A stretch of DNA of 6,201 nucleotides from Candidatus Izemoplasma sp. (GCA_007116205.1 SKIY01000123.1:1-6201), one strand, 5' to 3'. Positions 1 through 6,142 are shown, counted from the stretch's first letter. Notes: a model not told the origin generated them from the letters alone. A program made the numbers and translations.

Positions 1-2055
1 AATTGAGACACCGAAGAACGGTTCTTCTTCTGGCATATCAAGACCCCAGCCAAGTTCTATCGTCATATAAAGTAAAACATCACGCAATAAATCTTCAATG
101 ACCAATAATTTTTCTTGTTCATTTAACGCAACACTTTCAACCGCTTGAACATCCTCTAAATAAATCAACATAGTATCACCGTCAAACGGTGGTGCCAGCA
201 TAAAGCCAAATGTCACAAAACCGTGTTCAAGCGCTAAAATCGCATCTTCATATAAATCCGTCAGCCAGACATTAATTAATGGATAATATGCTTCATTCGT
301 AATATCCATAATACCAACAAACTCATCAAGCATTAAGAATCCAGTCACGGTATAAAATTTACCAACTAATAACGGATCGTTCAAATCGATTTCAGCGATT
401 TGAGCGACCGATATTTCTTCTGATTCAAAACTCACAGAAGCACCGGTTTCAATCACTTCTAAATCCTCAATATCAATCACCAGTGGTATATTACCTTCAA
501 ACATCATAAAGCCTTCAAACGAAACAACATCGCCAACATTCAAGCCATAATCACCAAGCACAAACATCGATGCAGTTCCATCGGTAATTAAAGCAATTTC
601 CATTTCCCACATTTCACTGAAGACAACCGTCATATTTTCAAACGTTGCTTCTTCTAACTCCATTACAATAATATCGTAAAGCGATAAAGCTTGACCTTCC
701 TCAATCCAGCGCGCATACAGCACCGCTCCCTCAAGCGGCATGGTATCAAAGATAAATGGTTCGGTTAATCCAGCATCAGAGAACCAACCACCAAACGCAT
801 AGCCTTCACGCGTTGGTGAATCAGGTGCTGCAATCGCTTCACCATAATTAGCAACTAAATCATCAACATTTGTTCCTTCACCAGTCTCAAACGTAATCGT
901 AAATGATTGTTGTGTAAAGAGTGCCTCAACCGTAACATTACCAGTGATTGGTACCGCGGCATTAAAGTTATCACCATTAATAAACCAACCACCAAACTCA
1001 TACCCAGCAAGTTCGGGTGGTTCGGGTAAATCAACCGTCTCACCACCCACAACAAGCGCACGATAGAAAAGCTCACTATCGACGATAAAGTCTACCGTAT
1101 AAACTTCACTATCTTCAACGAAACGCGCATAGAGATAAACATCTTCTGCCGGCATCGTATCTAATGCAAACGGCTGCGTATAATCATCATCCATGTACCA
1201 ACCCATAAACGTATACCCAGCAAGTTCAGGGTCTTCAATCAAAGTAATTGCTTCACCAAATTCATAGGTCTCAACCTCATGGCCTGCCCCATACATTTCA
1301 TAGTGTAAATCATAACTATTTACCGTAAACCGTGCGTAAAGCGTTACATCATCATTCACTTCAAATGACCCATCAACTTCAGTGTTAAACGCAGCGTCTA
1401 AATACCACCCTGCAAAAGTATACCCAGTAATCACAGGATCATTTGGGAATACAATCACAGATCCTTCGCCAACACTTAAGACAGTAAATTCATCGCCTTC
1501 AACGATAAACGTTACTTCATAATCAACAAGCCAAAACGCATAAAGCGTCGTATCTTCATCGAGCGCCGTGTCAAAATCGTATGGCACAGTCATGTCTTCA
1601 CCTAAGTACCATCCACTGAAAACATCATCGCCACGGACCGGGTCACTGACCGCGTCCGGTGCATCACCAAGTTCAACAATTTGTGACTCAATCGTTGAAC
1701 CACCAAACGTTTCAAACGTCACCGTGTAGGTTTCAAAAATAATTTCTTCCCAACGGGCATAAACCGTTACTTCTTGTTCCGCTAAAATCGCTTCTAAAAC
1801 AAACGGATCATTTAAATCCTCATCTAAATACCATCCTAAGAAAGTATACCCATCTCGTTCAGGTGTTGGCAGATTAATACTTGTTGCATCCGCCGAAATC
1901 GTCATATTATTTACAGCACTTCCGCCTTGACTATCAAACACAATCGTAATCGTCTCTTGATCGATAATATCACCGATATCACGGCCAAGGTCATCTTCAC
2001 CACAGGCTGCGAGTACGAACATAAAAAAGACAAATAACGCTAGCACACGTTTCAT
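1..2055 (-). CDS. Surface lipoprotein with six InlB B-type repeats and two OB-fold-like modules (partial, C-terminus outside window)
   Basis: An open frame of 685 codons runs from ATG at 2055-2053 off the left edge without a stop. Residues 1-18 form a lipoprotein signal: basic MKR, a hydrophobic core, then lipobox LAAC with Cys18, so the mature protein should be diacylated and held on the outer face of the membrane. Residues 36-450 contain six repeats of about 65 residues with the InlB B-repeat (Listeria-Bacteroides repeat) signature: a VTF strand, GYTFxGWY in the middle and LYARW at the end. Residues 457-537 (DGTASMFV, then LNVGDVVSFEG) and 549-641 (YTVTGF, DITN) resemble the OB-fold-like modules of secreted multidomain proteins. 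Residues 644-685 may begin an atrophied Ig-like domain. The mature part is extremely acidic, with only two lysines (566, 649) and no cysteine other than Cys18. Role unknown, presumably adhesion or extracellular binding; a catalytic domain could lie further downstream. The start is fixed by AGGAGGA 5 nt upstream and by the signal peptide. Confidence 0.9.
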   Translation of the reverse strand, partial: MKRVLALFVFFMFVLAACGEDDLGRDIGDIIDQETITIVFDSQGGSAVNNMTISADATSINLPTPERDGYTFLGWYLDEDLNDPFVLEAILAEQEVTVYARWEEIIFETYTVTFETFGGSTIESQIVELGDAPDAVSDPVRGDDVFSGWYLGEDMTVPYDFDTALDEDTTLYAFWLVDYEVTFIVEGDEFTVLSVGEGSVIVFPNDPVITGYTFAGWYLDAAFNTEVDGSFEVNDDVTLYARFTVNSYDLHYEMYGAGHEVETYEFGEAITLIEDPELAGYTFMGWYMDDDYTQPFALDTMPAEDVYLYARFVEDSEVYTVDFIVDSELFYRALVVGGETVDLPEPPELAGYEFGGWFINGDNFNAAVPITGNVTVEALFTQQSFTITFETGEGTNVDDLVANYGEAIAAPDSPTREGYAFGGWFSDAGLTEPFIFDTMPLEGAVLYARWIEEGQALSLYDIIVMELEEATFENMTVVFSEMWEMEIALITDGTASMFVLGDYGLNVGDVVSFEGFMMFEGNIPLVIDIEDLEVIETGASVSFESEEISVAQIAEIDLNDPLLVGKFYTVTGFLMLDEFVGIMDITNEAYYPLINVWLTDLYEDAILALEHGFVTFGFMLAPPFDGDTMLIYLEDVQAVESVALNEQEKLLVIEDLLRDVLLYMTIELGWGLDMPEEEPFFGVSI
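706..1950 (-). repeat. Six tandem InlB B-type protein repeats
   Basis: Within the lipoprotein, repeats lie at residues 36-102, 110-175, 179-243, 248-312, 319-380 and 385-450. The conserved Trp of each GW(Y/F) motif is at residues 75, 149, 217, 286, 357 and 424, so the spacing is 67-74 residues. Repeats 1 and 2 keep the GGS turn after the first strand. Repeats 3 to 6 have EGD, GAG, DSE and GEG there, and repeats 3, 4 and 5 end in F rather than W. The copies are well diverged in protein and DNA, so this is an old duplication and not a recent slippage array. Confidence 0.88.
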
Positions 2056-2060
2056 AAAAC

Positions 2061-2067
2061 TCCTCCT
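2061..2067 (-). promoter_or_regulatory. Shine-Dalgarno site of the lipoprotein gene
   Basis: The minus strand reads AGGAGGA, then GTTTT, then ATG at 2055. This near-perfect ribosome binding site at normal spacing sets the start of the lipoprotein. Confidence 0.85.
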
Positions 2068-2106
2068 ATTGTATTTACTTATTTATTTTTATTTTAAATA
2101 GTAATA

Positions 2107-2121
2107 GTTTGAATTTCAAAC
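2107..2121. promoter_or_regulatory. 15-bp perfect palindrome in the lipoprotein leader, possible operator
   Basis: GTTTGAA-T-TTCAAAC has 7-bp arms around one central base, between the TATAAT at 2139-2144 and the RBS at 2061-2067. The size and AT-rich symmetry suit a dimeric helix-turn-helix repressor site, with a MarR/FabT-like appearance. The regulator is not identifiable here. As RNA it would form only a weak 5-bp hairpin, so a DNA operator is the better reading. Confidence 0.35.
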
Positions 2122-2138
2122 AATGTGCACCATCCTAC

Positions 2139-2144
2139 ATTATA
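2139..2144 (-). promoter_or_regulatory. Putative -10 element of the lipoprotein gene
   Basis: A perfect TATAAT lies on the minus strand 83 nt upstream of the ATG and after the galU terminator, which suits an independent promoter. No good -35 exists: the hexamer at 17-bp spacing (2162-2167) is TAAATG. Transcription would begin near 2132, giving a leader of roughly 75 nt. The leader contains the palindrome at 2107-2121. Confidence 0.4.
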
Positions 2145-2169
2145 AAATACTACAAACTAGCCATTTATT

Positions 2170-2201
2170 AAAAAAATCACCTCACGAATGCGGTGATTTT
2201 T
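2170..2201 (-). terminator. Intrinsic terminator of galU
   Basis: On the minus strand AAAAATCACC (2201-2192) pairs with GGTGATTTTT (2181-2172) across a 10-nt loop, and the T-run continues to 2170. The 5' arm begins inside the galU TAA stop codon (2202-2200), so stop codon and terminator overlap. It separates galU from the lipoprotein gene. Confidence 0.8.
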
Positions 2202-3075
2202 AAACGGTTTTCAAAAGCGCTTTTAAGTATTTCACAAAATCATCTTTTAAGTCGTCACGCCGCAAGGCGTATTCAACCGTGGCTTCTAAAAAGCCTAACT
2301 TATTGCCAACATCATAGCGCCGGCCCTCAAAGCTATAAGCAAGCATCTTCTCTTTTTTAGCAAGCGCTTTTAACGCATCCGTTAACTGAATCTCATTACC
2401 AGAACCCGGCATGGTTTTCTCTAAAAGCGGAAAAATGCCAGGATTTATAATATATCTCCCGAGTATTGCTATATTAGAAGGCGCCGCATCAACAGGTGGT
2501 TTTTCCACCAAATCATTCACTTGATAAAGATTTTCACGAATTTTTACCCCATCGACAATACCGTATCTAAACACCGCTTCTTGATCAACCGCTTGAACCC
2601 CTAAAACAGAAGCCCCTGTTTGATCATAGACAGCCATCATTTGTTTTAAACACGGCACTTGATTATTATAAACGACGTCATCCCCAAGCAATACCGCAAA
2701 AGGTTCATCACCCACAAAGCTCTTCGCATAAAGAATGGCATGGCCTAACCCTTTTGGTTCGGTTTGGCGAATAAAGTGAATATTCACCATATCGGTAATC
2801 TTACGAATTTGTGCAAGGTCTTCTTGTTTACCGCTTTTTTCAAGGGCCAACTCTAACTCAACAGACTTATCAAAATGGTCTTCAATCGACGCTTTATTCC
2901 GCGTCGTAATAATTAAAATATCTTCAATACCAGAAGCAACCGCTTCTTCAACAATATACTGAAGCGTCGGCGTGTCAACAATCGGCAGCATCTCTTTAGG
3001 CATCGCTTTCGTCGCTGGTAAAAACCGCGTTCCTAACCCCGCTGCAGGAATAACCGCTTTCCGTACTTTTTTCAT
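2200..3075 (-). CDS. galU: UTP-glucose-1-phosphate uridylyltransferase (GalU/GtaB)
   Basis: This cytosolic enzyme makes UDP-glucose and pyrophosphate from UTP and glucose-1-phosphate, the entry point to glucosylated lipids, wall or capsular polymers and UDP-galactose. The 291 residues match the usual GtaB length, and the N-terminus closely resembles Bacillus GtaB. Visible motifs are the nucleotide-binding loop PAAGLGTRFLPATKAMPKE (10-28), the QTEPKGLGHA segment (104-113), the metal-binding LLGDD (129-133), the sugar-phosphate-contacting VEKP with Lys192 (190-193), GRYI (206-209), GNEIQLTDAL (226-235) and YDVGNKLGFLEA (254-265). GAAAGGG sits 8 nt before the ATG. Neighbouring terminators at 3144-3172 and 2170-2201 suggest a single-gene unit. 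Nothing is missing or truncated. By sequence alone the closest alternative would be another nucleotidyltransferase such as RfbA, but the length and motifs are GalU-type. Confidence 0.96.
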   Translation of the reverse strand: MKKVRKAVIPAAGLGTRFLPATKAMPKEMLPIVDTPTLQYIVEEAVASGIEDILIITTRNKASIEDHFDKSVELELALEKSGKQEDLAQIRKITDMVNIHFIRQTEPKGLGHAILYAKSFVGDEPFAVLLGDDVVYNNQVPCLKQMMAVYDQTGASVLGVQAVDQEAVFRYGIVDGVKIRENLYQVNDLVEKPPVDAAPSNIAILGRYIINPGIFPLLEKTMPGSGNEIQLTDALKALAKKEKMLAYSFEGRRYDVGNKLGFLEATVEYALRRDDLKDDFVKYLKALLKTV

Positions 3076-3083
3076 CTCATCAT

Positions 3084-3115
3084 CCCTTTCAAAACACTAT
3101 ACTATAACTGTATCA
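3084..3115 (-). promoter_or_regulatory. RBS and AT-rich putative promoter region of galU
   Basis: GAAAGGG (3090-3084 on the minus strand) is a moderate Shine-Dalgarno site 8 nt before the galU ATG. Further upstream, two overlapping TATAGT hexamers (about 3095-3105) and TTGATA (about 3110-3115) are promoter-like, but no pair has 16-18 bp spacing. A promoter is expected here because the aspB terminator lies just upstream; its exact position cannot be fixed. Confidence 0.4.
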
Positions 3116-3143
3116 AATAATTCATATAATTACTATAAGAAAG

Positions 3144-3172
3144 TAAAAGCTTTGGCTAAACCAAAGCTTTTA
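3144..3172 (-). terminator. Intrinsic terminator of the rocD-aspB operon, embedded in the aspB 3' end
   Basis: A perfect 12-bp stem (3161-3172 with 3144-3155) has a 5-nt loop, followed on the minus strand by a T-rich tail, ACTTTCTTATAG. The 5' arm is made from the last codons of aspB, and the TAG stop (3158-3156) lies in the loop. A ribosome finishing translation would therefore cover half of the hairpin. Confidence 0.85.
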
Positions 3173-4346
3173 TCACTTCATCAATACGGCTTAATCCCTC
3201 TTTAATATCTTCTTCACTCGTCGCATACGTCATCCGTAAATAATCTTCACACCCAAACGCAAGACCAGGCACCATCGCAACGTGGGCTTTCTCTAAAAAG
3301 ATTTGCGCCACATCAGAGGCGTTTTTCATCACTTTCCCTTGGTATTCGCGTCCGAACAATGCTTTTACATTAAGCATCACATAAAATGCTCCTGAAGGTT
3401 CACTGGTACGAATAAGCGGCATCCGCTTAATCCGTGCGAGCACCATGCGCCGGCGCGCTTCAAAAGCGCGACGCATCATATCAACTTCTGCTTCATCACC
3501 TTTTAGTGCCGCAAGTGCGGCATATTGCGTCACGGTACTTGCGTTTGAAGTACTGTGGCTTTGTAAGTTTGTGATGGCTTTAACAATATCTTTTTCCGCC
3601 GCTAAATACCCCATACGCCACCCTGTCATCGCATGTGATTTACTTAAGCCGTTAATCGTAATGGTCCGTCTTTTAATTTTTTCATTGAGTGAGGCAATAC
3701 TAATATGTTTTCCTTCATATAAAAGTTTCTCATAAATCTCATCTGATAACACATAGATATTATGCTTCACTGCAAGGTCGGCGATCGCATTTAAAACCGC
3801 TTCCGTATAAACCACCCCAGTGGGGTTATTAGGACTGTTTAAAATAATCGCTTTCGTGTGTTCATTGATCAAACTTTCAACACGCTTTGCATCGAGTTGA
3901 AAGTTATTATCGGTCGTATCAACAAAGACCGGTTCCCCACCGGCAAGTTTCACCATTTCTGGATAACTCGTCCAATAAGGGGATGGAATCAATACTTCAT
4001 CGCCTGGATTCAATAATACTTGGAATACATTATATAAAGCATGCTTCGCACCAGCAGAGACCACAATATTACTGGCTTCATACGCTAAGTTATTATCACG
4101 TTTCAGCTTCGCACAAATCGCTTCTTTTAAAGGCAAAATCCCAGCACTTGGGGTGTAGCGAATATGCCCTTTTTCAATAAATGTAATCGCTGCATCACGA
4201 ATAAAGCTTGGGGTTTTAAAATCCGGTTCTCCAGAACTAAAGTTAATGATTTTTACCCCTTCAGCCTTTAACGCATTCGCTTTAGCGTTAATCGCTAATG
4301 TTTTTGATTCTTCAATATTTAAATGCTTTTTAGAAAGTTCTTTCAT
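3156..4346 (-). CDS. aspB: Aspartate aminotransferase, PLP-dependent class I subgroup Ib (AspB-like)
   Basis: This fold-type I PLP enzyme moves an amino group between glutamate and oxaloacetate, giving aspartate and 2-oxoglutarate, in the cytosol. The 396 residues compare with about 393 for Bacillus AspB, which it resembles throughout. Visible residues are SSGEPDF (37-43), AGAKHAL with Lys101 (98-104; by family knowledge a lysine here recognises the acidic side chain in subgroup Ib), Y124-W125, NSPNNPTG with Asn174 (170-177), SDEIYEKL with Asp202 and Tyr205, the PLP lysine Lys236 in GLSKSHAMTGWR with Arg244, and the carboxylate-binding Arg371 in LRMTYATS. It starts 14 nt after rocD, and its AAGGAGG site overlaps the rocD stop, so the two are co-transcribed and probably translationally coupled. 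Broader specificity (aromatic amino acids, prephenate) cannot be excluded from sequence. Confidence 0.92.
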   Translation of the reverse strand: MKELSKKHLNIEESKTLAINAKANALKAEGVKIINFSSGEPDFKTPSFIRDAAITFIEKGHIRYTPSAGILPLKEAICAKLKRDNNLAYEASNIVVSAGAKHALYNVFQVLLNPGDEVLIPSPYWTSYPEMVKLAGGEPVFVDTTDNNFQLDAKRVESLINEHTKAIILNSPNNPTGVVYTEAVLNAIADLAVKHNIYVLSDEIYEKLLYEGKHISIASLNEKIKRRTITINGLSKSHAMTGWRMGYLAAEKDIVKAITNLQSHSTSNASTVTQYAALAALKGDEAEVDMMRRAFEARRRMVLARIKRMPLIRTSEPSGAFYVMLNVKALFGREYQGKVMKNASDVAQIFLEKAHVAMVPGLAFGCEDYLRMTYATSEEDIKEGLSRIDEVIKALV

Positions 4347-4355
4347 GAAGCAATC

Positions 4356-4362
4356 CCTCCTT
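4356..4362 (-). promoter_or_regulatory. aspB Shine-Dalgarno site overlapping the rocD stop codon
   Basis: The minus strand reads GCT-TAA-GGAGGG, so AAGGAGG includes the last two bases of the rocD TAA stop (4363-4361) and lies 9 nt before the aspB ATG. This arrangement is typical of tightly linked operon genes. Confidence 0.85.
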
Positions 4363-5563
4363 AAGCTGGAAATACTTTACGGATAATCTCTAAAGCCCAA
4401 TCAATTTCTTCTTTTTTAATGACCAGTGGTGGTGCTAAACGAATCGTATGGACATGGGTTTCTTTTGCTAAAATACCAAGTTCTTTTAATTGTTCCGTAT
4501 ACTGGCGTGCACCACCCGCCGCATCGGTTAACTCAATTGCGATAAATAACCCTTTACCTCGAACTACTTTGAAAAGTGGTGAATTAATCTTTCTAAGTTC
4601 TTCTAAAAAGTATGCCCCAAGTTCAGCACTACGCTCATCAAGTTTTTCATCGATTAAAACATCAAGTGCCGCCTCACCTGCCGCACATGCAAGTGGGTTC
4701 CCACCAAACGTACTACCGTGTGAGCCTGGCGTAATGACATCCATGATGTCTTTACGGCTAATCGCCGCTGATACAGGGAAGACGCCACCACTTAATGCTT
4801 TCCCAACAAGTAAAATATCTGGTTCTATATCATCATGCATAAAACAGAACATTTTTCCGGTACGGCAAAATCCTGTTTGAATCTCATCAGTAATTAATAA
4901 CACATTGTTTTTCGTACAAATCTCACGCACTTTCTTTAAATACCCTTCATCTGGAATAATCACGCCAGCTTCCCCTTGAATCGGCTCTACTAAAAACGCC
5001 ACCGTATTCGGCGTAATCGCTTCTTCTAATGCTTGAATATCATTAAAAGGAATATTTAAGAATCCCGGCATAAACGGCCCAAAGTCCTTACGCGCGTTCT
5101 CATCTGTTGAGAACCCAACAATCGTACTCGTACGACCGTGGAAATTACTTTTCGCTGTAATAATTTCTGCTTGTTGTGTCGGTACTTTCTTAATTTGGTA
5201 TCCCCAACGACGCGCTATTTTAATCCCTGTCTCAACAGCCTCAGCACCGGTATTCATTGGTAGAGCCACTTCAAGATTCGAAACTTCACACAACTTCTTT
5301 AAAAAGCCACCTAAACGGTCGTTATAAAACGCCCGTGACGTTAACGTTAAGGTATCCATTTGATCCTTTACCGCTTGAATTACTTTCGGGTGTAAATGGC
5401 CTTGATTAACTGCCGAATACGCACTCAAACAATCTAAATACTTATTCCCCTCAGGATCCCAAACCCAAACCCCTTCAGCTTTACTGATCACCACAGGGAT
5501 TGGTTTATAGTTTTTTGCACCATAAGTCGCTTCTAGTTCCATACATTGTTTTGATGTTTTCAT
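4361..5563 (-). CDS. rocD: Ornithine aminotransferase (ornithine--oxo-acid transaminase)
   Basis: This cytosolic class III PLP aminotransferase converts ornithine and 2-oxoglutarate to glutamate-5-semialdehyde and glutamate, linking arginine/ornithine to proline and glutamate. The 400 residues are the normal bacterial length. Signature segments are LSAYSAVNQGHLHP with Tyr49 (46-59), SRAFYND with Tyr80 (76-82), MNTGAEAVETGIKIARRWGY (103-122), NFHGRT with Arg144 (140-145), EPIQGEAGV with Glu198 (193-201), TDEIQTGFCRTGK with Asp226 (225-237), the PLP lysine Lys255 in GKALSGG, PGSHGSTFGGNPL with Thr285 (279-291) and HTIRLAPPL with Arg375 (372-380). The tyrosine, arginine and glutamate positions match those defining ornithine specificity in characterised OATs, which favours RocD over acetylornithine (ArgD) or GABA transaminases. 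GAGGG lies 5 nt before the ATG. It is the first gene of an operon with aspB. Confidence 0.95.
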   Translation of the reverse strand: MKTSKQCMELEATYGAKNYKPIPVVISKAEGVWVWDPEGNKYLDCLSAYSAVNQGHLHPKVIQAVKDQMDTLTLTSRAFYNDRLGGFLKKLCEVSNLEVALPMNTGAEAVETGIKIARRWGYQIKKVPTQQAEIITAKSNFHGRTSTIVGFSTDENARKDFGPFMPGFLNIPFNDIQALEEAITPNTVAFLVEPIQGEAGVIIPDEGYLKKVREICTKNNVLLITDEIQTGFCRTGKMFCFMHDDIEPDILLVGKALSGGVFPVSAAISRKDIMDVITPGSHGSTFGGNPLACAAGEAALDVLIDEKLDERSAELGAYFLEELRKINSPLFKVVRGKGLFIAIELTDAAGGARQYTEQLKELGILAKETHVHTIRLAPPLVIKKEEIDWALEIIRKVFPA

Positions 5564-5627
5564 AAATACCCTCTTTTCATTTAATATTTTAATTTAACAC
5601 ATTTTAAACTAAACTGCTTCACAGCCT

Positions 5628-5656
5628 ATTTTACAAAGAAATTTAAAGACATACAA
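5628..5656 (-). promoter_or_regulatory. Sigma-A-type promoter of the rocD-aspB operon
   Basis: On the minus strand, -35 TTGTAT (5656-5651) is separated by exactly 17 bp from -10 TAAAAT (5633-5628). The -35 matches consensus at 4 of 6 positions and the -10 at 5 of 6. The predicted start near 5621 gives a leader of about 57 nt. The stretch from 5564 to 5723 holds this promoter, the terminator at 5694-5716 and otherwise only AT-rich DNA; I see no clear regulator palindrome. Confidence 0.6.
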
Positions 5657-5693
5657 GGCTTTTTAAGAAATCGCTTACATTATTTTAAAAAAT

Positions 5694-5716
5694 AAAAAAG
5701 AAGCACACCGTGCTTC
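5694..5716 (-). terminator. Strong intrinsic terminator of the 77-residue membrane protein gene
   Basis: On the minus strand GAAGCAC (5716-5710), loop GGT, GTGCTTC (5706-5700), then TTTTTT, with T-rich sequence continuing to 5687. A perfect 7-bp stem with a 3-nt loop and a long U-tract is a near-ideal intrinsic terminator. It starts 7 nt after the stop codon and insulates the rocD promoter. Confidence 0.9.
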
Positions 5717-5723
5717 ACATTTA

Positions 5724-5957
5724 TTATATTAAAAAGTTTCTAGTAATCTCACTCACAGCCCAACTAACAACCATCCATACCAAAAATGATAAAACGATAT
5801 GATGCGCTGGCCCCACTAAAAAAGAGAGTATGCTTATACCCGTTGCAATTAAAAATGCAATACCCACAAACTCTGCTTCTCGTTCGATTTCATTTCCTAC
5901 AACATATCCAACAAATGCGCCAAAAACAATCTGAATCAAGTAGACGATAATTACCAT
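5724..5957 (-). CDS. Small multi-pass membrane protein of unknown function (77 residues)
   Basis: I do not recognise a named family. The 77 residues are mostly hydrophobic, with three likely membrane segments at about 2-20 (containing GxxxG at 13-17), 31-49 and 53-69. They are separated by a short charged loop NEIERE (22-27) and a GPAHH turn (49-53), with a basic-containing tail at 70-74. No signal peptide or lipobox is present. It is clearly a real gene: AGGAGG lies at 5963-5968, 5 nt before the ATG, a TATAAT is upstream and an excellent terminator follows. It appears monocistronic, so neighbours say little about its job. It could be an envelope-stress, holin-like or transporter-accessory protein, but nothing in the sequence decides this. 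Confidence 0.8.
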   Translation of the reverse strand: MVIIVYLIQIVFGAFVGYVVGNEIEREAEFVGIAFLIATGISILSFLVGPAHHIVLSFLVWMVVSWAVSEITRNFLI

Positions 5958-5962
5958 GATGT

Positions 5963-6001
5963 CCTCCTACAACAAAAAAATACACGTACATCTATATTAT
6001 A
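5963..6001 (-). promoter_or_regulatory. RBS and putative -10 of the small membrane protein gene
   Basis: AGGAGG (5968-5963 on the minus strand) lies 5 nt before the ATG. A perfect TATAAT (6001-5996) precedes it by about 27 bp, giving a leader of about 30 nt. The hexamer at 17-bp spacing is TTTTAT, a weak -35 (3 of 6). The position after the terminator at 6041-6062 supports an independent promoter. Confidence 0.55.
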
Positions 6002-6040
6002 CACAAATAGACTGAATAATAAAACATCAATTTCACAGAA

Positions 6041-6062
6041 AAACCACCAAAAAAGGTGGTTT
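6041..6062 (-). terminator. Intrinsic terminator of the putative sRNA
   Basis: AAACCACC (6062-6055, minus strand), a TTTTTT loop and GGTGGTTT (6048-6041) form a perfect 8-bp stem. The T-run continues TTCTGTG, giving five consecutive Ts. In the plus direction the stem is followed by TTTAGTG and would terminate poorly, so it acts on minus-strand transcripts. Confidence 0.7.
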
Positions 6063-6069
6063 AGTGTTC

Positions 6070-6142
6070 ATATATGTTTTTTATGCCACACGTTATTAGG
6101 GTTAGGGGGGATAACACGCACAATCACATAAAAAACATATAT
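6070..6142. repeat. Perfect 16-bp inverted repeat enclosing a G/C-rich 41-bp core
   Basis: ATATATGTTTTTTATG at 6070-6085 is the exact reverse complement of 6127-6142. The core (6086-6126) contains the nested GTTAT/ATAAC pair and a run GGGTTAGGGGGG at 6099-6110 on the plus strand. I read it as the stem-loop of the putative sRNA; a small inverted-repeat element is the alternative. Confidence 0.9.

Noticed and set aside
855..1076. Minus-strand open frame of 73 codons in another phase.
   Set aside because: It lies wholly within the lipoprotein gene, and its low-complexity Leu/Arg-rich product is a frame shadow of the repeats.
4419..4880. Plus-strand open frame of 153 codons inside rocD.
   Set aside because: It is antisense to a fully convincing ornithine aminotransferase and has no family resemblance of its own. 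The same applies to plus-strand frames at 2972-3205, 3445-3735 and 3887-4180.
6033..6071. A 12-codon minus-strand reading frame (ATG at 6071-6069, TGA at 6035-6033) running through the terminator.
   Set aside because: No Shine-Dalgarno site, it overlaps the hairpin arm and the whole terminator, and its composition follows the terminator repeat.
6097..6110. TTAGGGTTAGGG-like sequence on the plus strand, resembling a telomere repeat or G-quadruplex.
   Set aside because: Only two units and too few separate G-tracts for a stable three-layer quadruplex. It is explained better as the loop of the predicted minus-strand RNA.
6086..6126. Possible integron attC site because GTTAG and ATAAC-type motifs are present.
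   Set aside because: The orientation is wrong (GTTAT first, ATAAC second, innermost), and no R/L box arrangement or integrase gene is visible.
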